Shown piece after piece: positions 25,751 to 34,907 of a stretch of DNA of 64,000 bases (within the stretch, counting starts at the first letter, position 1; each line of letters opens with the position of its first letter). The notes below the pieces were generated by a model that searched no databases, was not told where the DNA came from, and saw only the letters and a program-made list of their open reading frames with translations. Origin of the DNA: Burkholderia thailandensis E264 (lineage in GTDB: Bacteria; Pseudomonadota; Gammaproteobacteria; Burkholderiales; Burkholderiaceae); contig NC_007650.1 in assembly GCF_000012365.1 (NCBI RefSeq), positions 868,001-932,000 on the forward strand. The letters are read 5' to 3'. Both the position numbers and the translations under genes were made by a program.

Positions 25751-27546
25751 CGCGGCGCGCGGCCGCGTCGGCTGCCGCCGTGGCGCTCGCGCTCGCGAGC
25801 CATGCGCCGGCGCTCCACGCGGTGCCGCTCGCATGGCCGCTCGCGCGCTTCGACTATCGCGTCGGCCCGGTGAGCGCCGTCGGCGCGTTGAGCGAGCTGA
25901 GCCGCCGCTCCGGCGTTGCAATCGACATCGACGCGCATGCGCCGTGCCGGCTCGACGTGCGCGACGCCCTTGCGCCGCAGCGCTTCGTCGACTGGGTCGC
26001 ACGCACGTGCGGGCTCGCGTCGTATTACGACGGCGCGGTGTTGCAGCTCGTCGCGCCCGACGCGTTCGAGCGCGCGGCGGTGCGGCTCAATTACGCGACG
26101 CCCGCCGAGCTGCGCGCGACGCTCGCGCGGCAGCGGATCGTCGACGCGCGCTGGCGGCCCGGCTACGACGATGCGGCGCGAATCGTGCGCGTCGCCGGCC
26201 CGCCGCGCTATGTCGCGCTCGTGCTCGCCGCCGCGCGCGCGCTCGACGAGGCCGCGCAGGCGCGCGTGCGCACCGCCACGCGCGCGTTCCGGCTGCGCGC
26301 GCGCGCGGCGGCCGACCGCACGGTGAGCGGCGATGCGGGCGACGCAGCGCTGCCGGGGCTCGCGACGCGGCTGCGCCGCCGGCTCGAACAGGACGGCGCC
26401 GTGCCGCCCGCGGCGCCGGGCGTGCGCGAATTCACCGCGCCGCTGCCGATCGTCGACGCGGACGCACGCTCGAACACCGTGCTGATTCGCGACGTGCCCG
26501 CGCGGCTCGCGCGCGATGCACGGCTCGTCGCGCAACTCGACACGCTGCCCGCGTCGATACGGATCGACGCGTTCGGCGCGACGCTCTCGCCCGCGCAGCT
26601 CGACGCGCTCGGGCTGCGGTGGCCCGACGACGCGCACGCTTTGGCGGCGTCGCGCGCGGCGGGCGATGCGCGCGACGCGTCGCGCTCGTCGGCGCGAATC
26701 CGGCCGGCGGGCGCATCCCGCCTATCCGGCGCCCCGCGTGCGGCGGATTCGCGTCGCGCGTCCGCTGCGCCCGATGCATCCGCCAATTCCGGCGCATCCC
26801 GCGCATCGGGCGCATCCGGAATACCGGGCGCATTCGGCGCGCCCAACGCCGTCGGCGCGTCGGAGCCGCCCGAATCCGCGGGCGCTTTGCGCATCGCGAT
26901 CGCTTCCGCGCCGGACGGCTGCACGGCGACGCGCGCGCGCATCGCCGAGCTCGCCGCGCACGGCGACGCATCGATCGACGCCGACGGCTCGACGCTGACG
27001 CTGCCCGACGGCAGCGCGGACTTCGGCCGTCTGCGGCAGGCGTTCGTCGCGTCGGGGGACGGCGGCGCGCGCTCGCTCGATGCGCGGCGCAACGGTTTCG
27101 CGATGCGGATCACGCCGCATGAGACCGCGCAGCCGGAGCGCTACGCGCTCGACATGCGGATCGTCGAGCGCTGGACCGACGGCGGCCGCACGCCCGGCGG
27201 GCCGTCGCGCGAAACCGTGTCCGGCGTGACGCTCGCGGCGGGGGAATGCGGGGCGCTCGCGCTGCCGCTTGCCGCCGGGCGCGGCGAGCAGCGGCTCGTG
27301 CTGGTGACGCTGCGCGTGATGCCGGCCGATCCGGCGCGTGTGCCGCCGCCGGCGTCGCCGAGCGCGCCGGCGCGGCGCACGCCGGCCGCGGCCGGCGCGA
27401 CCGCAACGGCTCGCGCGCCCGACGCCGAGAAGCCCGCGGTGCGCTCGCATGCGGCGTCACGCGCGCATCCGCCGGCGCCGCCGCCCCTTGCACCGCCGTC
27501 CGACGGCCTCGGCTTCAGGACGCAGACCCGCCTGCTCGGCAATTGA
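25747..27546 (+). CDS. Degenerate secretin-like protein (SctC-related N-domains)
   Basis: A 599-residue exported-looking protein starting GTG 25747, overlapping the response-regulator stop. After a signal peptide (ASAAAVALALASHAPALHAV), residues 25-130 resemble SctC N0/N1 domains (FDYRVGPVSAVGALSELSRR; RFVDWVARTCGLASYYDGAV; compare FGFVWYYDGT in sctC). The N3-type segment SNTVLIRDVPARLA is present. Where SctC has its membrane-spanning secretin domain, this protein has an Ala/Gly/Ser-rich insert and a short, poorly conserved C-domain. The secretin signature and final 'FLVTPR' are missing. It is unlikely to form a normal outer-membrane channel by itself. It could be an adapter, an inhibitor, a sensor partner of the two-component pair or a decaying duplicate. 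Confidence 0.65.
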   Translation: MTRRAAASAAAVALALASHAPALHAVPLAWPLARFDYRVGPVSAVGALSELSRRSGVAIDIDAHAPCRLDVRDALAPQRFVDWVARTCGLASYYDGAVLQLVAPDAFERAAVRLNYATPAELRATLARQRIVDARWRPGYDDAARIVRVAGPPRYVALVLAAARALDEAAQARVRTATRAFRLRARAAADRTVSGDAGDAALPGLATRLRRRLEQDGAVPPAAPGVREFTAPLPIVDADARSNTVLIRDVPARLARDARLVAQLDTLPASIRIDAFGATLSPAQLDALGLRWPDDAHALAASRAAGDARDASRSSARIRPAGASRLSGAPRAADSRRASAAPDASANSGASRASGASGIPGAFGAPNAVGASEPPESAGALRIAIASAPDGCTATRARIAELAAHGDASIDADGSTLTLPDGSADFGRLRQAFVASGDGGARSLDARRNGFAMRITPHETAQPERYALDMRIVERWTDGGRTPGGPSRETVSGVTLAAGECGALALPLAAGRGEQRLVLVTLRVMPADPARVPPPASPSAPARRTPAAAGATATARAPDAEKPAVRSHAASRAHPPAPPPLAPPSDGLGFRTQTRLLGN

Positions 27547-27728
27547 CGGGAATCCCGCCCATTATTAAACGTCGATCAAACGACGATCGCGCACGATTTA
27601 GGCGCGCGACGGCGATCGCCTTTTGAAATTAATGTGACCAGTCGATTAATGCACGAATTCGGCTTGTTTATATGATTTTTTTTCGATTTTAGATCGGCGC
27701 GTAAAAATGCCGGATCGGGTCCGCCCGG

Positions 27729-28832
27729 TTAGCGATCAACAATGGACTGCATCATTTCATGCAGCTCGAGCCGATTGTAAGTCGCCCGTAACGCGTCCTT
27801 CGTCGTGATCCGGTTGCGGGCCGCGAGCGCGGCGAGATCGTCGTTCAGCGAGCGCGACATGTTGTCCTCCCGGCGCCGCAGGAACTCGTTGACGAGATGC
27901 AGCTTCGTCGGGTCCGCGATCAGCTTCGCGACCTGGTTGTTGTTGTTGAACAGCAGCTCGCTCGCGAGCACGAGGCTTTCGCCGTCCGCGCTCGGCACGA
28001 GGCTCTGGCAGACGATGCCGATCAGCGATTCGGCGAGCGCGACCGCGTGCCGGTCGCGCTCGCCGGCCGGAAAGAACGACAGCAGCTTGTTGAGCGCGCT
28101 GACCGCGCTGCCCGTGTGCATCGTCGCGAGCACGAGGTGCCCGGATTCGCCCGCCTGCAGCAGCGTGTCGGCCGTCTGCGCGTCGCGCACCTCGCCCACC
28201 ATCACGACGTCCGGCTTCTGCCGCAGTGCCTCGCGCAGCCCGTGCGGGAAATTCGGCGTGTCGGTCGGCACTTCGCGCTGCGAGATGATCGACTGGCGGC
28301 GCTCCAGATAGTATTCGATCGGCTCCTCGATCGTGACGATATGCGTGTTGCGCGTCGCGTTGACGTGCTCGAGCAGCGACGCGATCGTCGTCGTCTTGCC
28401 CGAGCCCGTGGGGCCGGTGACGAGGATGATGCCCTTCGTGTTGTCGAGCATCGAGCGCACGTAGGCGGGCAGGCCGAGTTCCTCGAGCGGCAGCGGCTGA
28501 AGCGGCAGCCGGCGCATCGAGATCACGATCTTGCGGCCGCCGCCCGCGCGATACACGTGGCAGCGCAGCCGGCAGCGCGTGAGAACGAACGGGCGGTCGA
28601 GCGTGCCCTGACTCAGCGCGCGCTCCCAGTGCTCGTCGATCGCGTCGAGCAGCGGGCGCATGTCGTCGAGGAGCACGGGCTCGTCGCTCGTTTCGACCCA
28701 GCCGCGTGGCGTCTTGATCGTGACGGGGCGGTCCTGTTCGATGTGGATGTCGGTGAACATCTGCTTCAGATCGATCAGGCCGAGCACTTCTCCCGCGAGA
28801 TCGCGCAGCGGGGCGGCGGCATGCTGGTTCAT
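27729..28832 (-). CDS. pilT: Type IV pilus retraction-type ATPase (PilT-like)
   Basis: A 367-residue hexameric AAA-type ATPase. Walker A (VTGPTGSGKTTT) lies near residue 137. The Asp box (VTIEEPIEYYLERRQSIISQ), Walker B (DVVMVGEVRDAQTADTLLQA) and His box (GHLVLATMHTGSAVSALNKL) are all intact. Length and the AGESGH motif fit PilT rather than PilB. It is transcribed away from the pilus operon, with which it shares the upstream region, and probably powers retraction of this pilus. A preceding TTGACA (28931-28926) could be its -35 element. Confidence 0.9.
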   Translation of the reverse strand: MNQHAAAPLRDLAGEVLGLIDLKQMFTDIHIEQDRPVTIKTPRGWVETSDEPVLLDDMRPLLDAIDEHWERALSQGTLDRPFVLTRCRLRCHVYRAGGGRKIVISMRRLPLQPLPLEELGLPAYVRSMLDNTKGIILVTGPTGSGKTTTIASLLEHVNATRNTHIVTIEEPIEYYLERRQSIISQREVPTDTPNFPHGLREALRQKPDVVMVGEVRDAQTADTLLQAGESGHLVLATMHTGSAVSALNKLLSFFPAGERDRHAVALAESLIGIVCQSLVPSADGESLVLASELLFNNNNQVAKLIADPTKLHLVNEFLRRREDNMSRSLNDDLAALAARNRITTKDALRATYNRLELHEMMQSIVDR

Positions 28833-29143
28833 CTTGGCGATTCGAATGAATGGAATGGGCGGCGCATTGCGCGCGGCGAGTGGGAAATTGAATGGCCTAT
28901 TGAATTTTGCACGTCAACTAGCTTTTGTCAAACTGTTCGGGGTATATTTGCCGCGCAATAATCAATTCAATAATGCGACTGCGTGCGCAGACCTATTATG
29001 TAAAGCCGAGGTAATCCCGGGTTCGGAAAGTCATTTCCGGCCGCGAAGGCAGCCCGATGCGTCGGGCGCGGCATCCGGGATCGCCGGGCGGCAAAGCGCG
29101 GGGGCCAGCGGCGCACGGCAGCAGTCGAGTAACGAGGAAAATC
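28833..29143. promoter_or_regulatory. AT-rich divergent promoter region of pilT and the pilus operon
   Basis: A 311-bp gap between divergent genes, clearly richer in A and T than its surroundings. On the minus strand TTGACA (28931-28926) is followed after 17 bases by AAAATT, a weak pilT promoter candidate. On the plus strand TATTAT occurs near 28995. No TTCG-N16-TTCG box is present, so the pilus is probably not a direct HrpB target. Confidence 0.45.
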
Positions 29144-29722
29144 ATGATGCACGGCGCCACGGTCGCCGCGGCCGCGTTCATCGCGATCGCGCTTTTCGCA
29201 ACCGAATGCGCGGCGAGCGGTCCGCCCGCCGGCACCGATCCGGCATCGGGCGGCTCATTCGCCGAGCGCTTCGATCACGCGCCGCTCACGGCATCGCGCG
29301 TCGACGTGTTTCGCGCGCCATCGCCGGCGGCGTCGGCCGGGGCCGCCCGGGCCGCGGACACGATGCCCGCGGCGGCGATGCCGGCCGACGCCGACGCGAC
29401 GGCCGCGCGATCCGCGCCGCAGCCGGTTGCGGACATGCCCGTGCGGGACGTGCCCGTGCGGGACATGCCCACGTGGGACGTGCGCGCGTCCGACGGCACG
29501 ATTCGCGGCGTTTTGTCGCGATGGGCGAATACGGCGGGCTGGCAGCTCGTCTGGGATGCGCCCGTCGATTTCAGCATCGATGCGCAGGCGACGCTGCGCG
29601 GCTCGTTCGAGGATGCGCTGCAGGCGCTCGTCGCGAGCCTCGGCCGCACGTCCGCGCCGATCCAGGCGATTCTCTATCGAGGCAATCACGTGTTGCGCGT
29701 TGTCGCGCAAGGAGCGGGCTGA
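29144..29722 (+). CDS. pilL: TcpQ/PilL-like periplasmic pilus protein
   Basis: A 192-residue protein with GAGG 6 bases before ATG 29144 and an N-terminal signal peptide. The middle is Ala/Pro-rich with short repeats (MPVRDVPVRDMPTWDVRAS). The C-terminal 85 residues resemble the TcpQ C-terminal domain (GTIRGVLSRWANTAGWQLVW; LRGSFEDALQALVASLG), which binds and stabilises the secretin in type IVB pili. It is the first gene of the rightward pilus operon and its stop overlaps pilN (TGATG). Confidence 0.8.
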   Translation: MMHGATVAAAAFIAIALFATECAASGPPAGTDPASGGSFAERFDHAPLTASRVDVFRAPSPAASAGAARAADTMPAAAMPADADATAARSAPQPVADMPVRDVPVRDMPTWDVRASDGTIRGVLSRWANTAGWQLVWDAPVDFSIDAQATLRGSFEDALQALVASLGRTSAPIQAILYRGNHVLRVVAQGAG

Positions 29723-31482
29723 TGCGCGTATTGTTCGCTATTTCATTGCTGGCCGTCGCATGGCTTGCCGGCTGCACCGGGCTTCGCGGCGGCATCGAGC
29801 GCGACGCGCGACGCGAGTCGAACGAATCCGCGGCGCTCTTCAAGCGCGCGTCCGACGGCGACAACAGCGTGCACGCGCTTGCGCCCGTCGTCGTCGACGA
29901 TGGGCTGTGGGTGTCGGCGGGCGCCGTCAAGCTGCGCAGCGGCGAGCAGTTGCCGCCGCTGTTCGACGAGCCGGCGTCGTTCGATCGCGCGGTCTCTTCG
30001 TTGTCCGAATTTGCCGAGCAGATCACGCGGTTGACCCAGGTGCCGACGCAGGTCGCCGCGAGCGCGCAGCAGGCGGCCGCGCGTTCGCAGCAAGGCGGCG
30101 GCGCGGACGGCGCGGCGCGCAGCGCGCCCGTGTTTCTCGACGCGGCGGGCGCTCGCTCGACGCCGCCGCTGCCGCCCGGCATGCCGGGCGGCGCGTCGGC
30201 CGGCGGCGGCAAGGCGGGCGGCAGCGGCGCGGGCCCGGACGGCGGCGCCGGCACGTCGTTCGCGCCGGTGCGCATCGTGTACGCGGGCGGCACGCTGCGC
30301 GGCCTGCTCGACGCGGCGTGCGCGCGCTTCGGCGTCTTCTGGAAATACGAGCAGGGGACGATCCGCTTCTTCTTCACCGATACCCGCACGTTTCAGGTCA
30401 ACGCGATTCCGGGCGATTCGTCGCTGAACGCGTCGGTCGTGAGCGGCGCGACGAGCGACGGCACCTCGGGTGGCTCGCAGTCGGGCGGCTCGGGCGGTGG
30501 CATCAACGGCGCGAGCGGCGGCACGACGGGCCTCACCGCGAACAACACGGCGAACACCGCGGTGAACTCTCAACTGTCGGTGTTCAACGGCCTGCAGAGC
30601 GCGATCCAGTCAATGCTGTCGCGCTACGGCAGCTCGGTCTCGTCGCCCGCTACCGGCTCGATCTCGGTGACCGACACGCCCGACGTGCTCGAGCGCGTCG
30701 CCGCGTTCATGACGCAGCAGAACCGCTCGCTGTCGCGGCAGGTGCTGCTCAACGTGACCGTGCTCAGCGTGTCGCTGAAGGCGGGCGACGCGTACGGGAT
30801 CGACTGGAGCCTCGTCTACAAGACGATGTCGGCGGGATTCAACATCACCAATCCGTTCAATCCGGTGTCGCTGACGAAGCCGGCCGATCTGTCCGCGACC
30901 GTGCTCAGCCCGACGAGCCGCTTCAACGGCACGAAGCTGCTGATTCGCGCGCTGTCGCAGCAGGGGACGGTGCGGCGCAAGACGTCGGCGTCGGTGACGA
31001 CGCTCAACAACCAGCCGGTGCCCGTGCAGGTCGCGACGCAGACGGGCTACCTCGCGTCGGTGTCGACGACGAACACCGCGAACGTCGGCTCGTCGACGGC
31101 GCTCACGCCGGGCGTCGTGACGACGGGCTTCAACATGACGCTGCTGCCGCACGTGCTCGACGACGGCACCGTGATGCTGCAGTTCTCGACGAACATCTCG
31201 TCGCTGCTCCAGTTGAAGGAGGTGTCGAGCAGCACGGGAGGGCGCAGCGCGGCGCGTATCCAGACGCCCGACGTCGACATGCGCAACTTCCTGCAGCGCG
31301 TTGCGATGAAATCGGGCGAGACGCTCGTGATCAGCGGCTACGAAGGCGCGAACGATTCGCTCGACGAGCGCGGCGTGGGCACGCCGAAGATGATCGCGCT
31401 CGGCGGCGGCTACGAGGCGCAGCGTGCGCGCGAGGTGATCGTGATCCTGATCACGCCCGTCACGCAGCGCGGCGGCGCGTAA
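29722..31482 (+). CDS. pilN: Type IVB pilus secretin lipoprotein PilN
   Basis: A 586-residue outer-membrane secretin. The signal peptide ends in lipobox LAGC near residue 18. The N-domain segment has a Gly/Ser-rich spacer (about 240-285). The secretin domain (about 300-586) includes SISVTDTPDVLERVAAFM, LLNVTVLSVSLKAGDAYGID and the C-terminal MKSGETLVISGYEGAND. This lipoprotein layout is that of PilN/BfpB/TcpC. GGAG precedes the start. Confidence 0.93.
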   Translation: MRVLFAISLLAVAWLAGCTGLRGGIERDARRESNESAALFKRASDGDNSVHALAPVVVDDGLWVSAGAVKLRSGEQLPPLFDEPASFDRAVSSLSEFAEQITRLTQVPTQVAASAQQAAARSQQGGGADGAARSAPVFLDAAGARSTPPLPPGMPGGASAGGGKAGGSGAGPDGGAGTSFAPVRIVYAGGTLRGLLDAACARFGVFWKYEQGTIRFFFTDTRTFQVNAIPGDSSLNASVVSGATSDGTSGGSQSGGSGGGINGASGGTTGLTANNTANTAVNSQLSVFNGLQSAIQSMLSRYGSSVSSPATGSISVTDTPDVLERVAAFMTQQNRSLSRQVLLNVTVLSVSLKAGDAYGIDWSLVYKTMSAGFNITNPFNPVSLTKPADLSATVLSPTSRFNGTKLLIRALSQQGTVRRKTSASVTTLNNQPVPVQVATQTGYLASVSTTNTANVGSSTALTPGVVTTGFNMTLLPHVLDDGTVMLQFSTNISSLLQLKEVSSSTGGRSAARIQTPDVDMRNFLQRVAMKSGETLVISGYEGANDSLDERGVGTPKMIALGGGYEAQRAREVIVILITPVTQRGGA

Positions 31483-31493
31483 CGGAGCCGGCG

Positions 31494-32783
31494 ATGAGCG
31501 CGCAGGTGATTCAAATCGGCCGCCAGCGCTTCGTCGGCGGCCTGTTCTGGCAATCGCTGTCGAGACGCAACGAGCTGCGCGCCGAAGCGGTCGAGCTCGC
31601 GAAGAAGCTGAAGTTCGACCTGATGGTGCTGCGGATCGATCGCGGCGTCGCGGCGGCGGGCTACGCGAACACGCGCGACGGCTTCGCGCCGGGGCATCTT
31701 TCGTTGGGCGCGATGGTGTCGCGCGCGATCGCGCTCGAAGGCGCGTTCTACAACGGGCGGCGCCAGCCCGCGCCGAACTGGCTGGGCGCGTTCGCGCTGC
31801 CCGACGGGCGCTGGGCGTACTTCGCGGTGCGCGACCATGCGTTCATGCCGAACGGCGACTGGGTCGGCAGCCGCGAGGAAGCGCTCGAGCGCCTGCATAC
31901 CGATTACGCGTGGGGCGGCTGGAACGTCGTGATCGGCGAGCCGGAGCTCGAGAAGCAGGGTTTCCAGAATTTCCAGCCGAAGCGGCTCGACGAACTGCTG
32001 CCGCGCCGCGGCGGCCGGCCGCGCACCGAGCGCTGGTGGGCGCTCAAGCCCGTCGAGCGGCGGCTGTCGCCGCGCGCCGCGCTGATCGCCGCGACGGTGG
32101 CGTGCGTCGCGTTCGGCGGCGCGCTCGCGTATTGGCACCATCGCGCGAAGCTCGAAGCGCAGGAGCGCGAGGCGGCGCTCGAACGGGTGCGCGCGGAGCT
32201 CGCCGCGCGGCAGGCGAGAGGCGGCCCCGTTGCGCCGCCGTGGGCGAAGCTGCCCGACGCGGTCGCGTTCGCGCGCGCGTGCGCGACCCGCTTCGGGCGG
32301 CTTTCGCCCGGCGGGTGGCGGCTCGAGCGCTACGAGTGCACGCCGGGCACGGCGCACTACGCGTGGGCGCGCAACGGCTCGAACGTGCGCTACCTGCTCG
32401 CGATGGAGCCCGCCGCGACGGTCGACACCGACGGCGAGCGCGCGACGCTCGACGTGCCGCTCACCGCGCCGACGGCGGACGACACGCCGCTCGTCGACGA
32501 TTCGGTTGTCAGGACGCAACTTCTGTCGCGTCTCCAATGGCTCGACGCGGCCGCTAAACTGGACCGGCTGCTTCCCGATCAGGCCTCGCGCGCGCCGCTC
32601 GCGGATCTCGCGCAGCAGGCGGCCGCGGCGCCCGCGTGGCGCGCGTACCGGCTGAACGCGCGCCTCGGCGGCGTCGCGCCGCCGGAGTTCGTGCGCGCGA
32701 TCGACGTGCCGGGGCTGCGCGTCGAGCGCATCGCCTACCAGAACAATCAGTGGACTCTCGAAGGAGTGCTCTATGCGAAATAG
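31494..32783 (+). CDS. pilO: Type IVB pilus assembly protein PilO
   Basis: A 429-residue protein with a cytosolic N-terminal domain (to about 195; GGLFWQSLSRRNELRAEAVE; YANTRDGFAPGHLSLGAMVS). One membrane span follows (about 200-220; AALIAATVACVAFGGALAYW), then a coiled coil and a periplasmic domain. This is the PilO2/R64 PilO layout, an inner-membrane platform protein linking ATPase and secretin. It overlaps pilP by 11 bp. Confidence 0.88.
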   Translation: MSAQVIQIGRQRFVGGLFWQSLSRRNELRAEAVELAKKLKFDLMVLRIDRGVAAAGYANTRDGFAPGHLSLGAMVSRAIALEGAFYNGRRQPAPNWLGAFALPDGRWAYFAVRDHAFMPNGDWVGSREEALERLHTDYAWGGWNVVIGEPELEKQGFQNFQPKRLDELLPRRGGRPRTERWWALKPVERRLSPRAALIAATVACVAFGGALAYWHHRAKLEAQEREAALERVRAELAARQARGGPVAPPWAKLPDAVAFARACATRFGRLSPGGWRLERYECTPGTAHYAWARNGSNVRYLLAMEPAATVDTDGERATLDVPLTAPTADDTPLVDDSVVRTQLLSRLQWLDAAAKLDRLLPDQASRAPLADLAQQAAAAPAWRAYRLNARLGGVAPPEFVRAIDVPGLRVERIAYQNNQWTLEGVLYAK

Positions 32784-33294
32784 TCGCGTTCGATCGATGT
32801 GCGCGCTCGGCGCGGCGTTGCTCGCCGGCGCCGCGCGCGCGGCGGGGCCCGCGCCGTCCGACGACGGCGGCGCGACCGCCGCACGGCTCACGCAACTGCA
32901 AAGCGAGACCGTGCTGCTGCAGGCGCAACTGAAGAAACTCGAAACCCAGCAGCAGGTCATCGAGCGCGCCGCGCAGCTCGCGCGCGTGCTCGGCGGCGGC
33001 GCGCCGGCCGGGCAGTTCGCGGTGACGGCGATCGAAGGCGTCGGCAAGCGCGCGTTCGCGACGCTGCGGATGAACGGCGGCGCGGACTTCGAGGTGCAGC
33101 GCGGCGACGCGCTGCCGGACGGCGGACGCGTCGTCGCGATCGAGCCGCGCGCGGTCGTCGTGTCGAATCGCGGGCGCACCTACCGGTTGTCGACGGCGTC
33201 GCCGTCGTCCTCCTATGCGGGCAATCCGCCGCTGCCGGCCGACGCGGCCGCGCCGTTGCCGACGCTGCCCTCGATGCCGGCGAGCGGATCATGA
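32773..33294 (+). CDS. pilP: Type IVB pilus biogenesis protein PilP
   Basis: A 173-residue exported protein. A signal peptide (CALGAALLAGAARAAG) precedes a coiled coil (LTQLQSETVLLQAQLKKLET) and a small beta domain (ATLRMNGGADFEVQRGDALP), which is the standard R64 PilP layout. It starts inside pilO and its stop overlaps pilQ as ATGA. Confidence 0.87.
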   Translation: MRNSRVRSMCALGAALLAGAARAAGPAPSDDGGATAARLTQLQSETVLLQAQLKKLETQQQVIERAAQLARVLGGGAPAGQFAVTAIEGVGKRAFATLRMNGGADFEVQRGDALPDGGRVVAIEPRAVVVSNRGRTYRLSTASPSSSYAGNPPLPADAAAPLPTLPSMPASGS

Positions 33295-34907
33295 GCCAGG
33301 GCGCGCAACGAACCGACACGGCGGCCGCGCGCGCGACGCCGCCCGCCGCCGACGCGGCTGCGGCCGCGCCGCCGCGCGGCCCGCGCGCCGTCAGCGAAGC
33401 GGGCGACTTCGCCGCGAGCGTCGAGGAGCGCAAGTTCGTCTGCCTGTTCGACGACGGGCGGCTGCTGATCGCCGAAGGCCACGAGATGAATCCGTTCGTG
33501 CTGTCGTATCGCGCGCGGCTCGACCGGATGGGCCGGCCGTACCGGCCGACGCCGGCCACGCTGATGCAGGTGCGCGAGGCGTACCGGCAGCACGTCGCGG
33601 GCGGCGGCGAGCGGCTCGATCACACGGTGATGCAGGTGCTCGCGAAGGAGCTGATCGGCCGCGCGTGCCGCGAGCGCGCATCCGACATCCACATTCGCGT
33701 GCGCCGTTTCAGCACCGAGGTCTACTTCCGGATTCACAACGATCTCGTGCGCGTGAACGAGCACACGCGCGAGCACGGCGAGCGGCTGCTCGCGACGCTG
33801 TACGGCGCGATGACGACCGTGTCGGACAACAGCTACCGCCCGAGCGAGCGGCAGGACGCGAGCATCGGCGATCGCGACAAGTTGCCGGACGACCTGTACG
33901 GTGTGCGGATCGCGACGACGCCGACGAGCGAAGGCAGCCTGATGGTGCTGCGGCTGCTGTACAACGACGCGGGCGACGCGACCGATCTCGCGGCGCTCGG
34001 CTTCGCGCCCGAGCACGTCGCCGCGTTTCGCGCGCTGCGCGCGCAGCCGCACGGCATGAACATCATCAGCGGCCCGACGGGCTCCGGCAAGTCGACGACA
34101 TTGCAGCGCATGCTCGCCGCGCAGATCGACGAATCGCACGGCAGCCTGCATGTGATCACCGTCGAGGACCCGATCGAATATCCGATCGACGGCGCGGTGC
34201 AGACGCCGGTGGCGAACGCGCCGACCGAGGACGCGCGCGCGCTCGCGTTCGCGGCGGCGATCACGAACGCGATGCGCCTCGACCCGGACACGATCATGAT
34301 CGGCGAGATCCGCGATCGCGCGTCCGGGCAGACCGCGCTGCGCGCGTCGATGACGGGCCATCAGGTATGGACGACCGTGCACGCGAACAGCGCGCTCGCG
34401 ATCGCCGACCGCCTCATCGATCTCGGCCTGCACGCGCGGATGGTCACCGATCACACGGTGATCTCCGGGCTCATCAGCCAGCGTCTCGTGAAGCTGCTGT
34501 GCCCGCATTGCAAGCTGCGTCTCGTCGATCGTCCGGAGCGGATCGAGCCGGGCCTCTTCGCGCGGTTGCGGCTCGCGCTCGACACGCGGATGCAAGACGT
34601 GTGCATCGAGGGCGACGGCTGTGCGCAGTGCGCCGAGGCCGGCACGATCGGCCGCACGGTGGTTGCCGAAGTGATCCTGCCCGATGCGCGGCTCTTCGAG
34701 TTCCTGCGCGACGGCGACAAGATCGGCGCGCTCGAGTACTGGACCCGCACGCTCGGCGGGATGACGCTCGCCGAGCACGCGCTGCGCAAGGTCGCGGCGG
34801 GGCTCGTCGACCCGCGCGGCGTCGAGCGCGTCGTCGGCACGCTCGCGCCGGTGGCGGGCGAGGCGCGGCAGCAACTGTCGCTCGTCGGATTCAGCTATGG
34901 CACTTGA
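33291..34907 (+). CDS. pilQ: Type IVB pilus extension ATPase PilQ
   Basis: A 538-residue secretion ATPase of the GspE/PilB superfamily. Walker A (SGPTGSGKSTT) is near residue 262, the Asp box is VEDPIEYPIDGAVQTPVANA, Walker B is TIMIGEIRDRASGQTALRAS and the His box is GHQVWTTVHANSALAIADRL. A tetracysteine metal site (CPHCKLR ... CAQC) lies toward the C-terminus as in extension ATPases. The upstream domain ERASDIHIRVRRFSTEVYFR is typical. It overlaps pilR by 11 bp. Confidence 0.94.
   Translation: MSQGAQRTDTAAARATPPAADAAAAAPPRGPRAVSEAGDFAASVEERKFVCLFDDGRLLIAEGHEMNPFVLSYRARLDRMGRPYRPTPATLMQVREAYRQHVAGGGERLDHTVMQVLAKELIGRACRERASDIHIRVRRFSTEVYFRIHNDLVRVNEHTREHGERLLATLYGAMTTVSDNSYRPSERQDASIGDRDKLPDDLYGVRIATTPTSEGSLMVLRLLYNDAGDATDLAALGFAPEHVAAFRALRAQPHGMNIISGPTGSGKSTTLQRMLAAQIDESHGSLHVITVEDPIEYPIDGAVQTPVANAPTEDARALAFAAAITNAMRLDPDTIMIGEIRDRASGQTALRASMTGHQVWTTVHANSALAIADRLIDLGLHARMVTDHTVISGLISQRLVKLLCPHCKLRLVDRPERIEPGLFARLRLALDTRMQDVCIEGDGCAQCAEAGTIGRTVVAEVILPDARLFEFLRDGDKIGALEYWTRTLGGMTLAEHALRKVAAGLVDPRGVERVVGTLAPVAGEARQQLSLVGFSYGT

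Noticed and set aside
28833..29143. HrpB box in front of the pilus operon
   Set aside because: TTCG occurs at 28936 and 29022 but no second TTCG follows after 16 bases.
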